64,000 nucleotides of DNA from Norana najaformis (Eukaryota > Annelida > Clitellata > Crassiclitellata > Hormogastridae). Where the stretch lies: contig OZ029921.1 in the NCBI GenBank assembly GCA_964023275.1, positions 10,175,306 through 10,239,305 on the forward strand, given 5' to 3'. The translations under genes were made by a program, and so were the position numbers. Shown piece after piece: positions 34,800 through 44,840 of this stretch. The stretch's first letter is position 1. Every line of letters starts with the position of its first letter. The notes beneath the pieces were generated by a model, which was given only the letters and a program-made list of their open reading frames with translations, was not told the origin of the DNA and searched no databases.

Positions 34800-35625
34800 G
34801 CTCTGACTATTTGCAGTTTGTGCAGATCTCGATAGTGATCCCAAATAGAATTGAACTACAGCAGTCAAGCCTGGTGGAAACCAATGCATTAATTAGCCAG
34901 TGGGATTAAGACAGCATGAGGCATAAGAGATCTGATTCTACGAATAGTCCGTATGTGAGTTTAAGCTGATTTGCATATGACGCCAACATTAGAAAATGAC
35001 ATAGCGACGTCAGATATTAGCCTAGACTGTGTGCGTACTCAGCACGATTGAAAAGCAAGCCGCCCAAGTGAACAGATGTAAGGTAAACAAATTTACGAAA
35101 TTGTTGGCTTGTGCCTACAAGAAGAAATTCAGTTTTTGAAGGATTCAAAAGAAGTTTTATTACTAGCCATCCAAGACTGCAGCAAGTAGTTTGAGAGCAG
35201 GATTAGACCTGAAACTGTTGAATGAGGGGTAGTCAGTAGGGGTAGTCACCCAATGAGGGGTAGTCAGTAATTAGTGAACCGAGTGGAGTCGTGTACAATG
35301 TGAACAGGAGCGGGTCCAGCACAACACAACCTTGTGGAAGACCACAATTCAAGACAGAAGGCACAAAAGTGAGTTGGACAGACTGAGTATGAAGGGGGCA
35401 GGGAACGGAAAACCAAACCAATGTTTGAGCCGGTGAAGGGATATGCCGTTATTAACAGTATCAAAAGCAGCAGGTAGGTAAAGGAAAATAAGAGAAGCTA
35501 CATTTTTCTCGGCCCATGGGGTTGATGTCATTGTGAACAGCAAGAAGTGCTTTTTCAGTGGAATGGTTTTTGAAGTATGCAGAGTGGAAGGGAAGGTATA
35601 GGTTGTGAGATGAAAGGTGATTCCT
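34800..35625 (-). mobile_element. LINE fragment, RT region (CR1/Rex1-like)
   Basis: Minus-strand frames read EKNVASLIFLYLPAAFDTVN, LKHWFGF, CGLPQG and LLFTLYTTPLGSLI, then the FHI-DI-RIR and LANALVSS-like segment at lower coordinates. It aligns with the start of the LINE at 61980-63660 around 35440-35600. Heavily decayed. Confidence 0.75.
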
Positions 35626-35690
35626 AGCTTATATAGCGCAATTCAGGAACTTCCATAGGCGCTGAAATGTTGATCTTTGCGTAGTAGCTA

Positions 35691-35967
35691 CAAAGCCGGC
35701 GCCAGAGTATTTGGCGCCCTAGACGAACCTGTCGCACTTACCGGCGGTAAGTGCGATAACTAATTCATATTAAATTAACTAAGTTAATATAACCTTCACA
35801 TAGGAATTGAGCCGTTTCTTATTTTCGTATAATTCATTTATTAATAAATGGGGGCAAAACGGTGGCAATGTTTACAAAATATTTCTTTATGTAGCTTTTC
35901 TGCCGCCCCCCAGAAATGTGCCGCCCTAGGCGGCGGCCTAGTTCGCCTAGTGGTTAAACCGGCCCTG
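35691..35967. mobile_element. hAT-superfamily MITE (277 bp) with 8-bp target duplication
   Basis: The ends are imperfect TIRs (CAAAGCCGGCGCC on the left; the right end read inward is CAGGGCCGGTTTAACC). The flanks AGTAGCTA and AGTAGTTA match at 7 of 8 bases, the duplication length of hAT elements. The interior has CGCCCTAG-type blocks at both sides and a GCACTTACC/GGTAAGTGC hairpin. No coding. Confidence 0.85.
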
Positions 35968-35975
35968 AGTAGTTA

Positions 35976-36459
35976 CGGTTCTTACGCGCATACTTATTTT
36001 GTAATTTAAAATAATAGCGCATTCTCTTGGTCTAAAGTTAGCTACGGAATGAGACCTGCAGGCTTAAGCCCTTTTCCAAATTTAATGTCAAATATTTAAA
36101 CATTCTGTTTTCAAAGATGATTGTATACGCGGCCGCTAAATGAAGTCACTGCATACACATGAAAGCCTATTAAATCGTTCTGACAATATAACGCGTAAAT
36201 GTTTTATTTTTAGGATGTTGTATGAATATTAAGTTTTCTTGTGTTCTTAATTACTTGTAAACCTATGTGCGATTAGCTATTGGTTAATAAAGAATATACT
36301 TACTTACTTACTTACTTACTTGTATATTACAGCTTTAAGCAAATCAAGGCATTTGTCTGCCATTAAATCAAAACAAGTTGGATCAAGTGAAAGGGTAGCG
36401 GAATATGCAGCGGTTGAAAGCAGAGTCAACGTACGATGACTTCAACGCCGAATTATAAA
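35976..36459. other. Intergenic, ending in a TTAC microsatellite
   Basis: No gene seen. TTAC repeats lie at about 36296-36322, just after AATAAAGAATA, and may mark the 3' tail of an old retroposon. Confidence 0.4.
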
Positions 36460-36968
36460 ATTAGCTTAGGCCTATGGCTTTACACAATAGGTCGAAAATG
36501 CACGTCTGCATGAAACTCGTGTCTGTACAACAGAATTACATAACGACAATTATTTTCCCGATTTTACGAACAAGTCATGCAAATTCACTTTATCTGGCAA
36601 ATTAGTACAGATGTTCACGCTTCACTCTAGAAAAGGCAGGTGTTTAGGTGACGTCACCTTCCGTCAAGCTGAGAAGCAGTTGTCACGGCAACGGATAAGT
36701 AATTGAGCAGCAAACATTATAAAGCACCAGTAAGAAACTAATCAGACGTTGCAAGACAAAAATAGCTCTGCTAGCATACAATGGGGGTTCTGTATATATA
36801 TATATATATTTACATACATATATATATATATCTAATTAAATGCACATAGACAAGAAAACATTGACAGTTTCAAGTCTTAGACAAGTCTTGGATTAGATTA
36901 AGCCACTCGTTTAGGCCATGCATTGAATTCAGCGTACACGATACACATGGAGCTGTCTGTCTTTCTCT

Positions 36969-37169
36969 TTAAACGGCCACCTCTGCGTTATGCTTTTTCT
37001 TGCGATTCTCATAAACGTCCTTTTCCGGGTTCACTTCGTACTCTTCGATTCCATAGGTAGACGAAGTAAAGAAGTTGGTCACATTGCTCAAAGACGCCCC
37101 CTCGGCGAAAACCAGCTCGTACAGCAGACCACCAATGATTCCGCCAAAGATCGGGCCCAGCCAGTAAAC
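36969..37169 (-). CDS. aqp4-like: Aquaporin B exon 4
   Basis: 201 nt including TAA, acceptor TTGCTAG. It encodes VYWLGPIFGGIIGGLLYELV and a tail ending KKKHNAEVAV. The tail has diverged from copy A except for the terminal AEVAV. Confidence 0.93.
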   Translation of the reverse strand, partial: VYWLGPIFGGIIGGLLYELVFAEGASLSNVTNFFTSSTYGIEEYEVNPEKDVYENRKKKHNAEVAV

Positions 37170-37485
37170 CTAGCAATCAAATGCAATGCAAAAATAGCAT
37201 AAGGTTAATCAATCGAGGATACATAACGCGTCTCTGTCGAAATATATTTGTATAGTCGTTGGACTCCTACCCCCATCCCTAAGGGCAAAGCACCGAAAAA
37301 CTAGAGAGCAACATAATGTAAAATAAATGAATGTCAATAAGTAGATCTAGGATAAATAAAGTATTTCAGAGGTCACCAAGTGGAATCATATTTGGGCAGA
37401 AAGAAAAGCAGTAGCCCTAATTAAGTGTTCATGTATCATGTGCTCTCGTCACTTATGAAATGCGTTGTCAACCTACGGCAAAACG

Positions 37486-37560
37486 TCCTCTAATTTCTAT
37501 GAAATTAAGCCTACTAATAAACTTTAATTGTTTAGTAGTAATTTCATAGAAATTAGAGGA
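37486..37560. repeat. Perfect 22-bp inverted repeat in aquaporin B intron 3
   Basis: Arms 37486-37507 and 37539-37560 are exact reverse complements, with a shorter CTACTAA/TTAGTAG pair inside the loop. Copy A (about 20655-20680) has a single arm. The sequence right of the palindrome is the inverted copy of what precedes the arm in A, so B gained it by a local inverted copying event. Confidence 0.85.
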
Positions 37561-38189
37561 GAGTTATGCTGCTTTATTATAGGTGAAATAATTATCATTT
37601 GGGGTCGGTTATTATTGATATTATCAGGATTTTATACATCTCATGCTTACGCTATTTGCTGAGCTCTTTGATCATTTTAACCCCAATTGAGACTAATTGC
37701 TGACCGTGCCGTAGGCGTTTCTAACTGTAATTAGCTGAAGGCCTAATAGTCGACCTTCATTTCGCACTTGCCTTTTAAAAACTCAGCTCAATCACCAGAT
37801 GAGAGGAGAGGCAGAAAATTTTGAAAGTAATTACAGCATTTAAAATGTCTCTGCTGAACCTGCAGGATCCGTCATCGCGTATAGCACAATGAGGATGCCG
37901 TTTACAAACGAAGCCTATTTATCATCAAAACTCTTTCTAATAACATTTGTTAGCTCTAGCTTGCTCAGAAGGATTGACAAAAAGGCGGGGAAACAAACAA
38001 AGGCATATGCACTAAAACTGATACAGATGAACTGCACTTTGTAGATCGATTATATTTAATGATTGATTTAGGAGCATCTTTTGCACCAAAACATTTGGTC
38101 TTCTGAGATAGGCGAAGAAAACTGGAAAATTGGGGGAAGACGGCGTACAAGAAAGAGATATATATGCATACAGAGTGAAACAGATATAG

Positions 38190-38193
38190 AGAG

Positions 38194-38263
<70 letters not shown>

Positions 38264-38266
38264 GAG
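38190..38266. repeat. AG microsatellite
   Basis: Nearly pure AG/GA over about 75 bp, 27 bp downstream of aquaporin B exon 3 on the gene strand. The paralogous position in A (21120-21178) is a short mixed AGAG/ACAG tract. Confidence 0.95.
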
Positions 38267-38292
38267 ACAGACATAGAGTTGGTTTAATTTAC

Positions 38293-38373
38293 CCAGTGAT
38301 TTTCCCATTTGTTGGTGATGAGTGCTGGTCCAAATGTTCTCGCAGGATTCATACTCGACCCAGTGTACTTTAT
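38293..38373 (-). CDS. aqp4-like: Aquaporin B exon 3
   Basis: 81 nt, same splice sites and phases as copy A. It encodes [19 protein letters not shown] then TNKWENHW. The NPA motif and pore Arg are intact. Confidence 0.94.
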
Positions 38374-38485
38374 CTACACAAAACAAACCACCATGAATCC
38401 AATTATAAATTGCTTCACATCTTTCTCACATTTTCTTGCACGGGAGGTTGTCCAGTCAGTCAAAGCCAACCGATGAAATAATTAA

Positions 38486-39431
38486 AAGTGATGTGTAGTA
38501 GTTAACTACTGTAGTTAACAACTAGTAGTCAAACTACTTTTTAAATAGTAAAAAGTAATTAACAACCTTTTCATCAAGAGAGTTACTCATTCACATACTT
38601 AACAGCTTGTCTCTAGTATCTCTACAGTTGGTAGCACTGATTGTTATGTTTTATTTTCGGTTATAGAATAGTAGGCCCTAGTGTGTTTATCAGGGATGTA
38701 GTCTCGGTCTCAAGGCCTCGGTCTTGAGACGGTCTCGAGACATAGAGTATCTAACGTCTGGTCTCGGTCTCCTCGTACAGTTGTCTCTGTCTCGTCTCTG
38801 GGCCGACCCAAGTGTCTCCTGGGTGTCCCTGCTGATTATGAAATAAATTGATGATGTACAGTTTAGCAGTCCCACAAAGCTAAAAATATGCAGATAGCAA
38901 ATGAACACTTACACGAAAAATCCTTACAGCTGCATGCATTTGCTGTTTCAAGAAAATTTTTGAAAATCTCTAAAGCTCCAACTTTTCCAGGCAAACCTTC
39001 TTGAGATTATGTATGCTATCTTACCAGTCATTAGTCTAACCGAACAGATTTAAACAGACGAAGTAAACTGAAGATAGGCAATTAATAAGTACCAGCATGG
39101 TTTTGGACCATTGATGTGTATTATGTTGAATAATTTTGTAATAATGGTTGGATAGAGCTATAGCGAAAATATTGGCAAATTAATGAATGAATAAAATGAT
39201 GCGAGTTATTGCTTTGACAGAGCGCATTTTTTACATCTGTCATAGATGCTTGTCCACCAATTCAGTTTCCATTTTATGGCATGAACAAAATTAGTTACGA
39301 AAGTAGTTACGAACGTACTTATCTAACTACTTTTTCTAAAAGTAGTTTCTAACTACTAATCAAACTACTTCAAAAGTAGTTTAAAAGTAACTGTAGTTAA
39401 GCTATATTAAAAGTAGTTAGTGCTATCACTG
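38486..39431. mobile_element. hAT-like non-autonomous element in intron 2 of aquaporin B
   Basis: The left end is AAGTGATGTGTAGTAGTTAA; the right end read inward is CAGTGATAGCACTAACTAC. The flanks ATAATTAA and TTAATTAA match at 7 of 8 bases, though they are low-complexity. Subterminal TAACTACT/AGTAGTTA repeats fill both sides. The interior has the GTCTCG block. It is orthologous to the insert at 21386-22376, so it predates the gene duplication. Confidence 0.7.
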
Positions 39432-39599
39432 TTAATTAATTAATTAAAGAATTAACTGAAATTAACGAACAGGAAATTTATGAATTAAGGTATGAACGAA
39501 TGAAAGAATAACGGACGCATGGACGATTATATGAATACACGGATGATTTGGTGATCAATCAATCAAACAGGACTCAGAGATCAATGTGGCTCAGCTTAC

Positions 39600-39808
39600 A
39601 GCAAATAGATGGCAGACGGTGACTGCGAAACCTATTGTTAGTGGAGTGGAACCGCCCAGGTCGGATCGTTTCTTGTCGCAGGATGAGAAAACGCAGAAGA
39701 CGAGGATAAATGTGATGAGGATTTCAACGCCGAACCCTTGACCAGGGGTCAATTCCTTCCAGACTGTCGTCAGACCGAAAGTCTCGTTGCTGTTGTGTGG
39801 AGTCAGAC
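39600..39808 (-). CDS. aqp4-like: Aquaporin B exon 2; 3' exon set needing a first exon upstream
   Basis: 209 nt, acceptor CGTCTTAG, donor GTAAGC, same phases as copy A. It encodes [36 protein letters not shown] and LTIGFAVTVCHLFA. The loop-C glycosylation site is N-E-T rather than N-R-S. Together with exons 3 and 4 this is an intact C-terminal half. Joined to the first exon at 57022-57367 or 59609-59954 it gives 837 nt, 278 aa, in frame. Intron 1 would then be 17-20 kb long and holds the elements at 41-56 kb. Confidence 0.93.
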
Positions 39809-40560
39809 CTAAGACGAACACATACACATACGTATTGCCAATCATCATGGTCACCAGAACTCATACGCCATCATCACGATTTAACTGACTCAAACACACC
39901 ATGCAAATCAAATGCACTGAGTTACAAATGTCCTGTTAATCACAAGTCATCAGATATTTCGTGAAAATCACGGGCGGACATAAGTTGTCATCATGCATGA
40001 CATGTTAGGCGTCTAGTTACACAAATACATACATAAGTCGCCATAAATTATTGTCAACCATGAATATCTTGCCATGATAAGAAAACAATCATGGTGTATC
40101 ATCGACCCTCAGTTTTGAAACGGACATGTGGGCATTTCTCTCAGCTTGCAATTGCATATATGCTCATGTCAAATGTTTTGACGCGCGTATCTCTCCAAAG
40201 AATAGAAACCCTCTCTGTGTATTAATGTATTACAATGTGAAGCAGGAAAACGGTCTTTTTCTGTGTATATTAAATTAATCAGCCGAATGAAGCGTTCCCA
40301 GCACACGGTTACGCTGATCGACTGAAGCATCGTATGATGCGTCGCATTTCCAAGATCCATCACGCTACCATGCAGGTCCGTGCTGAACGATACCTTAGTC
40401 CTGTCCAGCAAAAGGCCTAGTAGAATGAAGCAAATGAATGACATGCCATGCTATTAATATGATGAAATGACAGTTTTGTGCGACTCGGTCAACAGATATT
40501 TTCAGCTGCCGTTCATTTTTTATTAATTAAGTTATAAGGTATTCATATGTGCATAGCGCC

Positions 40561-41339
40561 AACTTTATGAACTTTTCAAAAGTCCGTATCTGAGTAAAAC
40601 AGCGAGTATTTTAATTTTGATCTTCATCTCAGGTTAACATGATTCAAACACGGACATGGATTGCAGTTACAAAATTCTTCCTTTAAACGGCGTATCCTAT
40701 TCCTAAGCTAAAACGAAAATGTATGCGCAGTAATAAAATACTCTTATTTGTCTGATAATTTGTGAATGACTAAATTTATTCATCGGTTTATCGGGAACAT
40801 TAGTAGTTTCATTTTCTGTCGAACATCTACCGAACATTCAACTATTTTCGTGTATGTAGGCGTAAACGAAAAGAGTGACTTATGCTTTCGTCGTTGGTGG
40901 TGTACCGGATCCATAGATTAAACTGTATGCCCTTACGCACCAATTCATGACCTGTTCATCAACAATAAACTCTGCAGCTATGCAACTGCATCGATCAGTT
41001 GGTTCTTCTCGAGAAGACAGTCGACGCATCGCATTCAGTTCAGGTGTGTCTGACAAAACATCTCCCAACTGAATTTTGCAAATTCTCTGATCCACAGCCG
41101 CACATGTTGGCCGTCCAGAAGACCTATCAGTCACGCCCCTTTACCTGTCACTCCTCTGGCTTTCTGTTCTAAATTGAAGTCTCGCCTATTCCAGACATTT
41201 ATCTCCGATTCATCCATTGCCAACTTCTGATTTCTTTTAACCTAAGTTATCCACAGACATAGATATACATGATCCGGTTGCCTCTGTGTGTCTGTGACTG
41301 TTTCTGTCTCTATGTCTGTCTGTGTCTTCAGTGTCTAAA
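40561..41339. other. Mostly unassigned; LINE-like tail near 41137-41220
   Basis: The plus strand at 41137-41215 reads LPVTPLAFCSKLKSRLFQTF, resembling a LINE ORF2 end. TGTCTG-rich simple sequence follows (41285-41335). A minus-strand frame at 40880-41134 has a protein-like composition but no family that I know. Confidence 0.4.
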
Positions 41340-41710
41340 CAATTTCCTCGTTTTAAAACAAAATCTAATTTAGTAAGAGCAAGCTGTGAAATTGGTAGGT
41401 AGATGGCAGTGTTGCATCTGACAAATTACTGGATGCTTCATGGATTGAGAAGTCATTGCATTTCAAGCCACTGAAGTATAGGCTTGGAAACTGAAATAAT
41501 GATATCGCTGTGCCATAAAATGAAGATCTAGATGAGCTTGGATTGTGATCAGTATTATCGGTAGCTGCAATGGTGAAAAGGTCACCTCGAAGAACTGGTG
41601 GACAAACTAATTGTTCGGTAATGTACTTATCACAAACACGGTTTGCCAATTTGCAAGACAGTTGGATTACTCCATTATATGAAATGCACAAACCAAGATC
41701 AAAACATTTC
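41340..41710 (-). mobile_element. Fragment of the unnamed THEEAD/DTDVVVLA element
   Basis: Minus-strand frame: KCFDLG-like start, then CISYNGVIQLSCKLANRVCD, YITEQLVCPPVLRGDLFT and DNTDHNPSSS. It is the same protein segment as plus-strand 48280-48660. Only this middle piece is present. It keeps a longer open frame than the other copy. Confidence 0.75.
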
Positions 41711-41744
41711 TCGATATGTAAATGATATGTTTACTTAAATATAT

Positions 41745-42144
41745 GTGGGGGTATATGTAAGTTGTTTGATAGATTTACAATGCGTCAGTTCTAACCATGG
41801 ATGTGGAGAATTCGTTACTTATCAGATGATTCAATATAGTTTCACAACGATTAGTGTCTGCAAGATCTCACACCAAGTTTGCCCAGGTGACGGTCATCCA
41901 AGCCCATGCCCGACGTCAGCAGCTAGGGATGAAGGAATTGATACATTTTATGAACACTCCGATGGTTTCCACGTGGAAAGAATGCCAATTAATAGAATCC
42001 AACACAATGCACTAATGTCACTTCTCCTCCCAAAAAATGGAGATCGTTTTTTCGAACCCATCGCCGCCCAGTGGTTGGTGTCAGAAACTGATGACGGTGG
42101 TAAAACATTCTATTTGCATATGCACATACATGCAGTAAGTATAA
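41745..42144 (+). other. Open frame of unknown origin, interrupted by TIR copy 2
   Basis: The open frame runs from 41745 and continues artificially into TIR copy 2 (to 42284). Before the insertion it reads ARDEGIDTFYEHSDGFHVER and FFEPIAAQWLVSETDDGGKT. I do not recognise it. The composition looks protein-like, so it may be part of an older element into which copy 2 jumped. Confidence 0.35.
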
Positions 42145-44767
42145 CACTGGCCAACAGAAAAATTTTTTTTCTTGTTGCCTTCGGTTTTAGACCTGTTCTT
42201 GGGGTAATTTTGGGCGCTGATTCAGAAAATGTCATTGGATTGAGTGCATCAGGTCTAGTTTCTGAGATATCGTCGATTTTGTAAAGAAAACCCAGTCCAC
42301 TCTTTAAACGATGTCTTTGGCAAAACTAAAATGTCATAATAAGCTTTATTTATGGCTAATTATAATTCTTGCTGATTCATATAATGCCTACATCCTTATA
42401 ATGTAAAATCAGCATATCTTGCCGCGTGCTGAGATATTGCTGATTCAACGAAATAACTATTCCGTAGCCTACAGCTTGCTCAGCACTAAATTCATGGCCT
42501 CATTTAGAATTTATTTGTGCTTATACAGCGTTTCATGGTTTCGAACTATGTAAATAGATTATGCTGAAGTCAGCATTTATAGCCTATATAAACCGCCTCC
42601 TGAAAGCTAGAGCAGCCGCAGTCGTCTTAGGGCATATTAAGAGTTGGTCACAAGAACAATCTGTGAATGTGAGCATTAAATAACTACATGTTCTTACTAT
42701 TTTTAGGTTAGTCATTTAATTCCTCAGATGCGAACATCCTTAAGGTTATGGCTACTTCCAGACGGAGCTGCATTAACCATCCAGACATATTCTGCTACAT
42801 TTGTGGGGAATACACACTAAAAGCAAACAGGAAACCGATTTCTGAGTTTGTAAAAAGAGCATATGTAGGTTATTTTGGTGTCAAACTTGGAGATCAAGAT
42901 AAGCAATGGGCTCCTCATACAGTATGCAAAACTTGTATTGAACAATTGCGCCACTGGACAATTGGAAAGAGAAGCTGCCTGAAATTTGGTGTACCGATGG
43001 TTTGGAGGGAACAGATAGACCACTTCGACGACTGTTACTTTTGTATGGTTAATATCATAGGCATCAATCGAAATAATCGTCACAAGTTGTCTTACCCTGA
43101 TATACCTTCAGCCAGGAGACCTGTTCCGCATTCGGATATTGTACCAGTTCCACCTTTTCGCGAACTACCTCAGCTCTCAGACGATGAGACTTGCATGTCC
43201 AATATCGGACAAGATGACGAAAGTGAAGAAAGTGGGGGCAGTGACAGTGATTTCCAATCAACTTCACACAGTGAACGTTTTGACCAAAAAGAGTTGAGTT
43301 ATCTGATCAGGGACTTAAATCTTTCCAAAGAGTCCTCTGAATTGCTTGCGTCCAGACTAAAGGAAAAGAATGGACTTCAGCCTGGAACGAAAATTACAAT
43401 TTATAGAAACAGAGAAAAGGATTTGCTGCCATTCTTTGCCGAAGACAACAACCTAGTATTCTGTAATGACATCAGCAACTTATTGAAGAAAATTGGTCTG
43501 TCGGATTACAGCCCAGATGAGTGGCGTCTTTTTATCGACAGTTCAAAACGTAGTCTGAAATGTGTGCTTTTAAATAACGGCAACAAATTTGGTTCTATTC
43601 CAATCGGTCACTCCACCAGGATGAAAGAAGAGTACAATGCCATCTCTTTAGTACTGGAAAAGATAAAATACAAAGAACATCAATGGGTAATTTGTGTAGA
43701 CTTGAAGATGGTAAATTTCCTCCTTGGTCAACAAAGTGGCTACACAAAGTATCCCTGCTTTTTGTGTCTTTGGGACAGTAGAGCCAAGCATGAACATTGG
43801 ACAAGAAAAGATTGGCCTTCGAGGAAAGACATGGTGGTTGGAGCTCAAAATGTAATCAAGGAATCTTTGGTGGCACGAGATAGGATCATACTGCCACCAC
43901 TACATATAAAGCTAGGCCTGATGAAACAATTTGTCAGGGCTTCGAATAAAGAAGGTTCATGCTTCGAATACATAGTACACAAGTTACCAGGAATTACAAT
44001 GGAAAAATTGAAGGCTGGAATCTTCGATGGTCTACAGATCAGGCAACTTATGAATGACCCACTTTTCATACCATCAATGAATGAAATCGAATCTTGTGCC
44101 TGGTCTTCCTTTGTTCTTGTAACAAAAATTTTTCTTGGCAACAAGAAGGCAGACAATTATGCACAACTAGTAGAGGATATGCTTCTTCATTTCAACAAGC
44201 TTGGCTGCAACATGAGCATTAAAGTCCATTATCTCCACAGTCACTTAGATCGCTTTCCAGAGAATCTTGGTGACTTCAGCGAAGAGCAAGGTGAAAGATT
44301 TCACCAAGACATCAAAACAATGGAAAATCGATATCAAGGAAGATGGGATGCACACATGATGGCAGACTATTGCTGGAATATTATGCGCGATTGTTCCGGC
44401 AGATGCCACACTCGGAAATCGTACAAAAGGAGCTTCTTCGGTGTCGAATGACTTGAAATTTTTATAACAAACTTGTTCTGTTTGGTATCATATAAGTACA
44501 GTTTCAGGTACTACCATTTTCTGTTAAGTATTTGTATTATTATGTTTATTTAGTGTATCACATAATAAATTGAGAACTACATAATTATAGCTATAGCCTT
44601 ATGTTTTATGGGCGAGCAGAGGCAAGGACTGGTATATGGCATAATGTTCTATATCTCGAAAACTAGACCTGCTGGGAGAAAACTGGTGCCTTTTCTGGAA
44701 TCAGCAGGTCAAATACACCCAGAAACAGTTCTAACATTTGAGGCAACAAATTATGTGTTGGCCAGTG
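42145..44767 (+). mobile_element. TIR DNA element, copy 2 (2623 bp), apparently complete
   Basis: Ends CACTGGCCAACA...TGTTGGCCAGTG, with imperfect TIRs of about 125 bp and an exact 3-bp target duplication TAA (42142-42144 and 44768-44770). TATATAA at 42585-42591 and AATAAA at 44564-44569 bracket a single intact 567-codon frame. It is nearly identical to copy 1, so both moved recently. Nothing visible is broken. Confidence 0.93.
42748..44451 (+). CDS. Intact transposase-like protein of the TIR element (567 aa)
   Basis: No family name recalled with confidence; similar uncharacterised proteins are, from memory, common in invertebrate genomes. N-terminal zinc-binding module: C16-x2-C19, C60-x2-C63, C96-x2-C99. 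An acidic, Ser-rich linker follows (about 140-178), then a conserved core: [20 protein letters not shown] (D264), [19 protein letters not shown] (D318), [11 protein letters not shown] (C337/C340), [29 protein letters not shown] and [15 protein letters not shown] (E512/E513/E516). Two Asp on predicted strands followed by a distant Glu fit a DDE RNase-H-fold transposase; that assignment is my inference. Position between matching TIRs and a matching relative at 51640-54092 support a mobile-element role. Start chosen as the first Met before the cysteine module, conserved in both copies. Confidence 0.85.
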   Translation: MATSRRSCINHPDIFCYICGEYTLKANRKPISEFVKRAYVGYFGVKLGDQDKQWAPHTVCKTCIEQLRHWTIGKRSCLKFGVPMVWREQIDHFDDCYFCMVNIIGINRNNRHKLSYPDIPSARRPVPHSDIVPVPPFRELPQLSDDETCMSNIGQDDESEESGGSDSDFQSTSHSERFDQKELSYLIRDLNLSKESSELLASRLKEKNGLQPGTKITIYRNREKDLLPFFAEDNNLVFCNDISNLLKKIGLSDYSPDEWRLFIDSSKRSLKCVLLNNGNKFGSIPIGHSTRMKEEYNAISLVLEKIKYKEHQWVICVDLKMVNFLLGQQSGYTKYPCFLCLWDSRAKHEHWTRKDWPSRKDMVVGAQNVIKESLVARDRIILPPLHIKLGLMKQFVRASNKEGSCFEYIVHKLPGITMEKLKAGIFDGLQIRQLMNDPLFIPSMNEIESCAWSSFVLVTKIFLGNKKADNYAQLVEDMLLHFNKLGCNMSIKVHYLHSHLDRFPENLGDFSEEQGERFHQDIKTMENRYQGRWDAHMMADYCWNIMRDCSGRCHTRKSYKRSFFGVE

Positions 44768-44840
44768 TAATAGATAATATAATTATATTATATACACATA
44801 GTCCGTGTTGTTTCTGTGTAAGCGAAATGGTTAAGACCTT

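Larger units (their letters stand above)
36460..40560 (-). repeat. Segmental duplicate B (pairs with 18585-23640)
   Basis: Collinear with duplicate A through the 3' flank, exons 4-2, both introns and about 700 bp beyond exon 2. Differences are substitutions, the missing 1.08-kb insert, a local inverted repeat (37486-37560) and an expanded AG tract. Outside these limits the two loci are unrelated. Confidence 0.9.

Noticed and set aside
38012-38386. Serine/leucine-rich frames through the AG microsatellite
   Set aside because: Repeat artefact; the real coding in this interval is the 81-nt exon 3.
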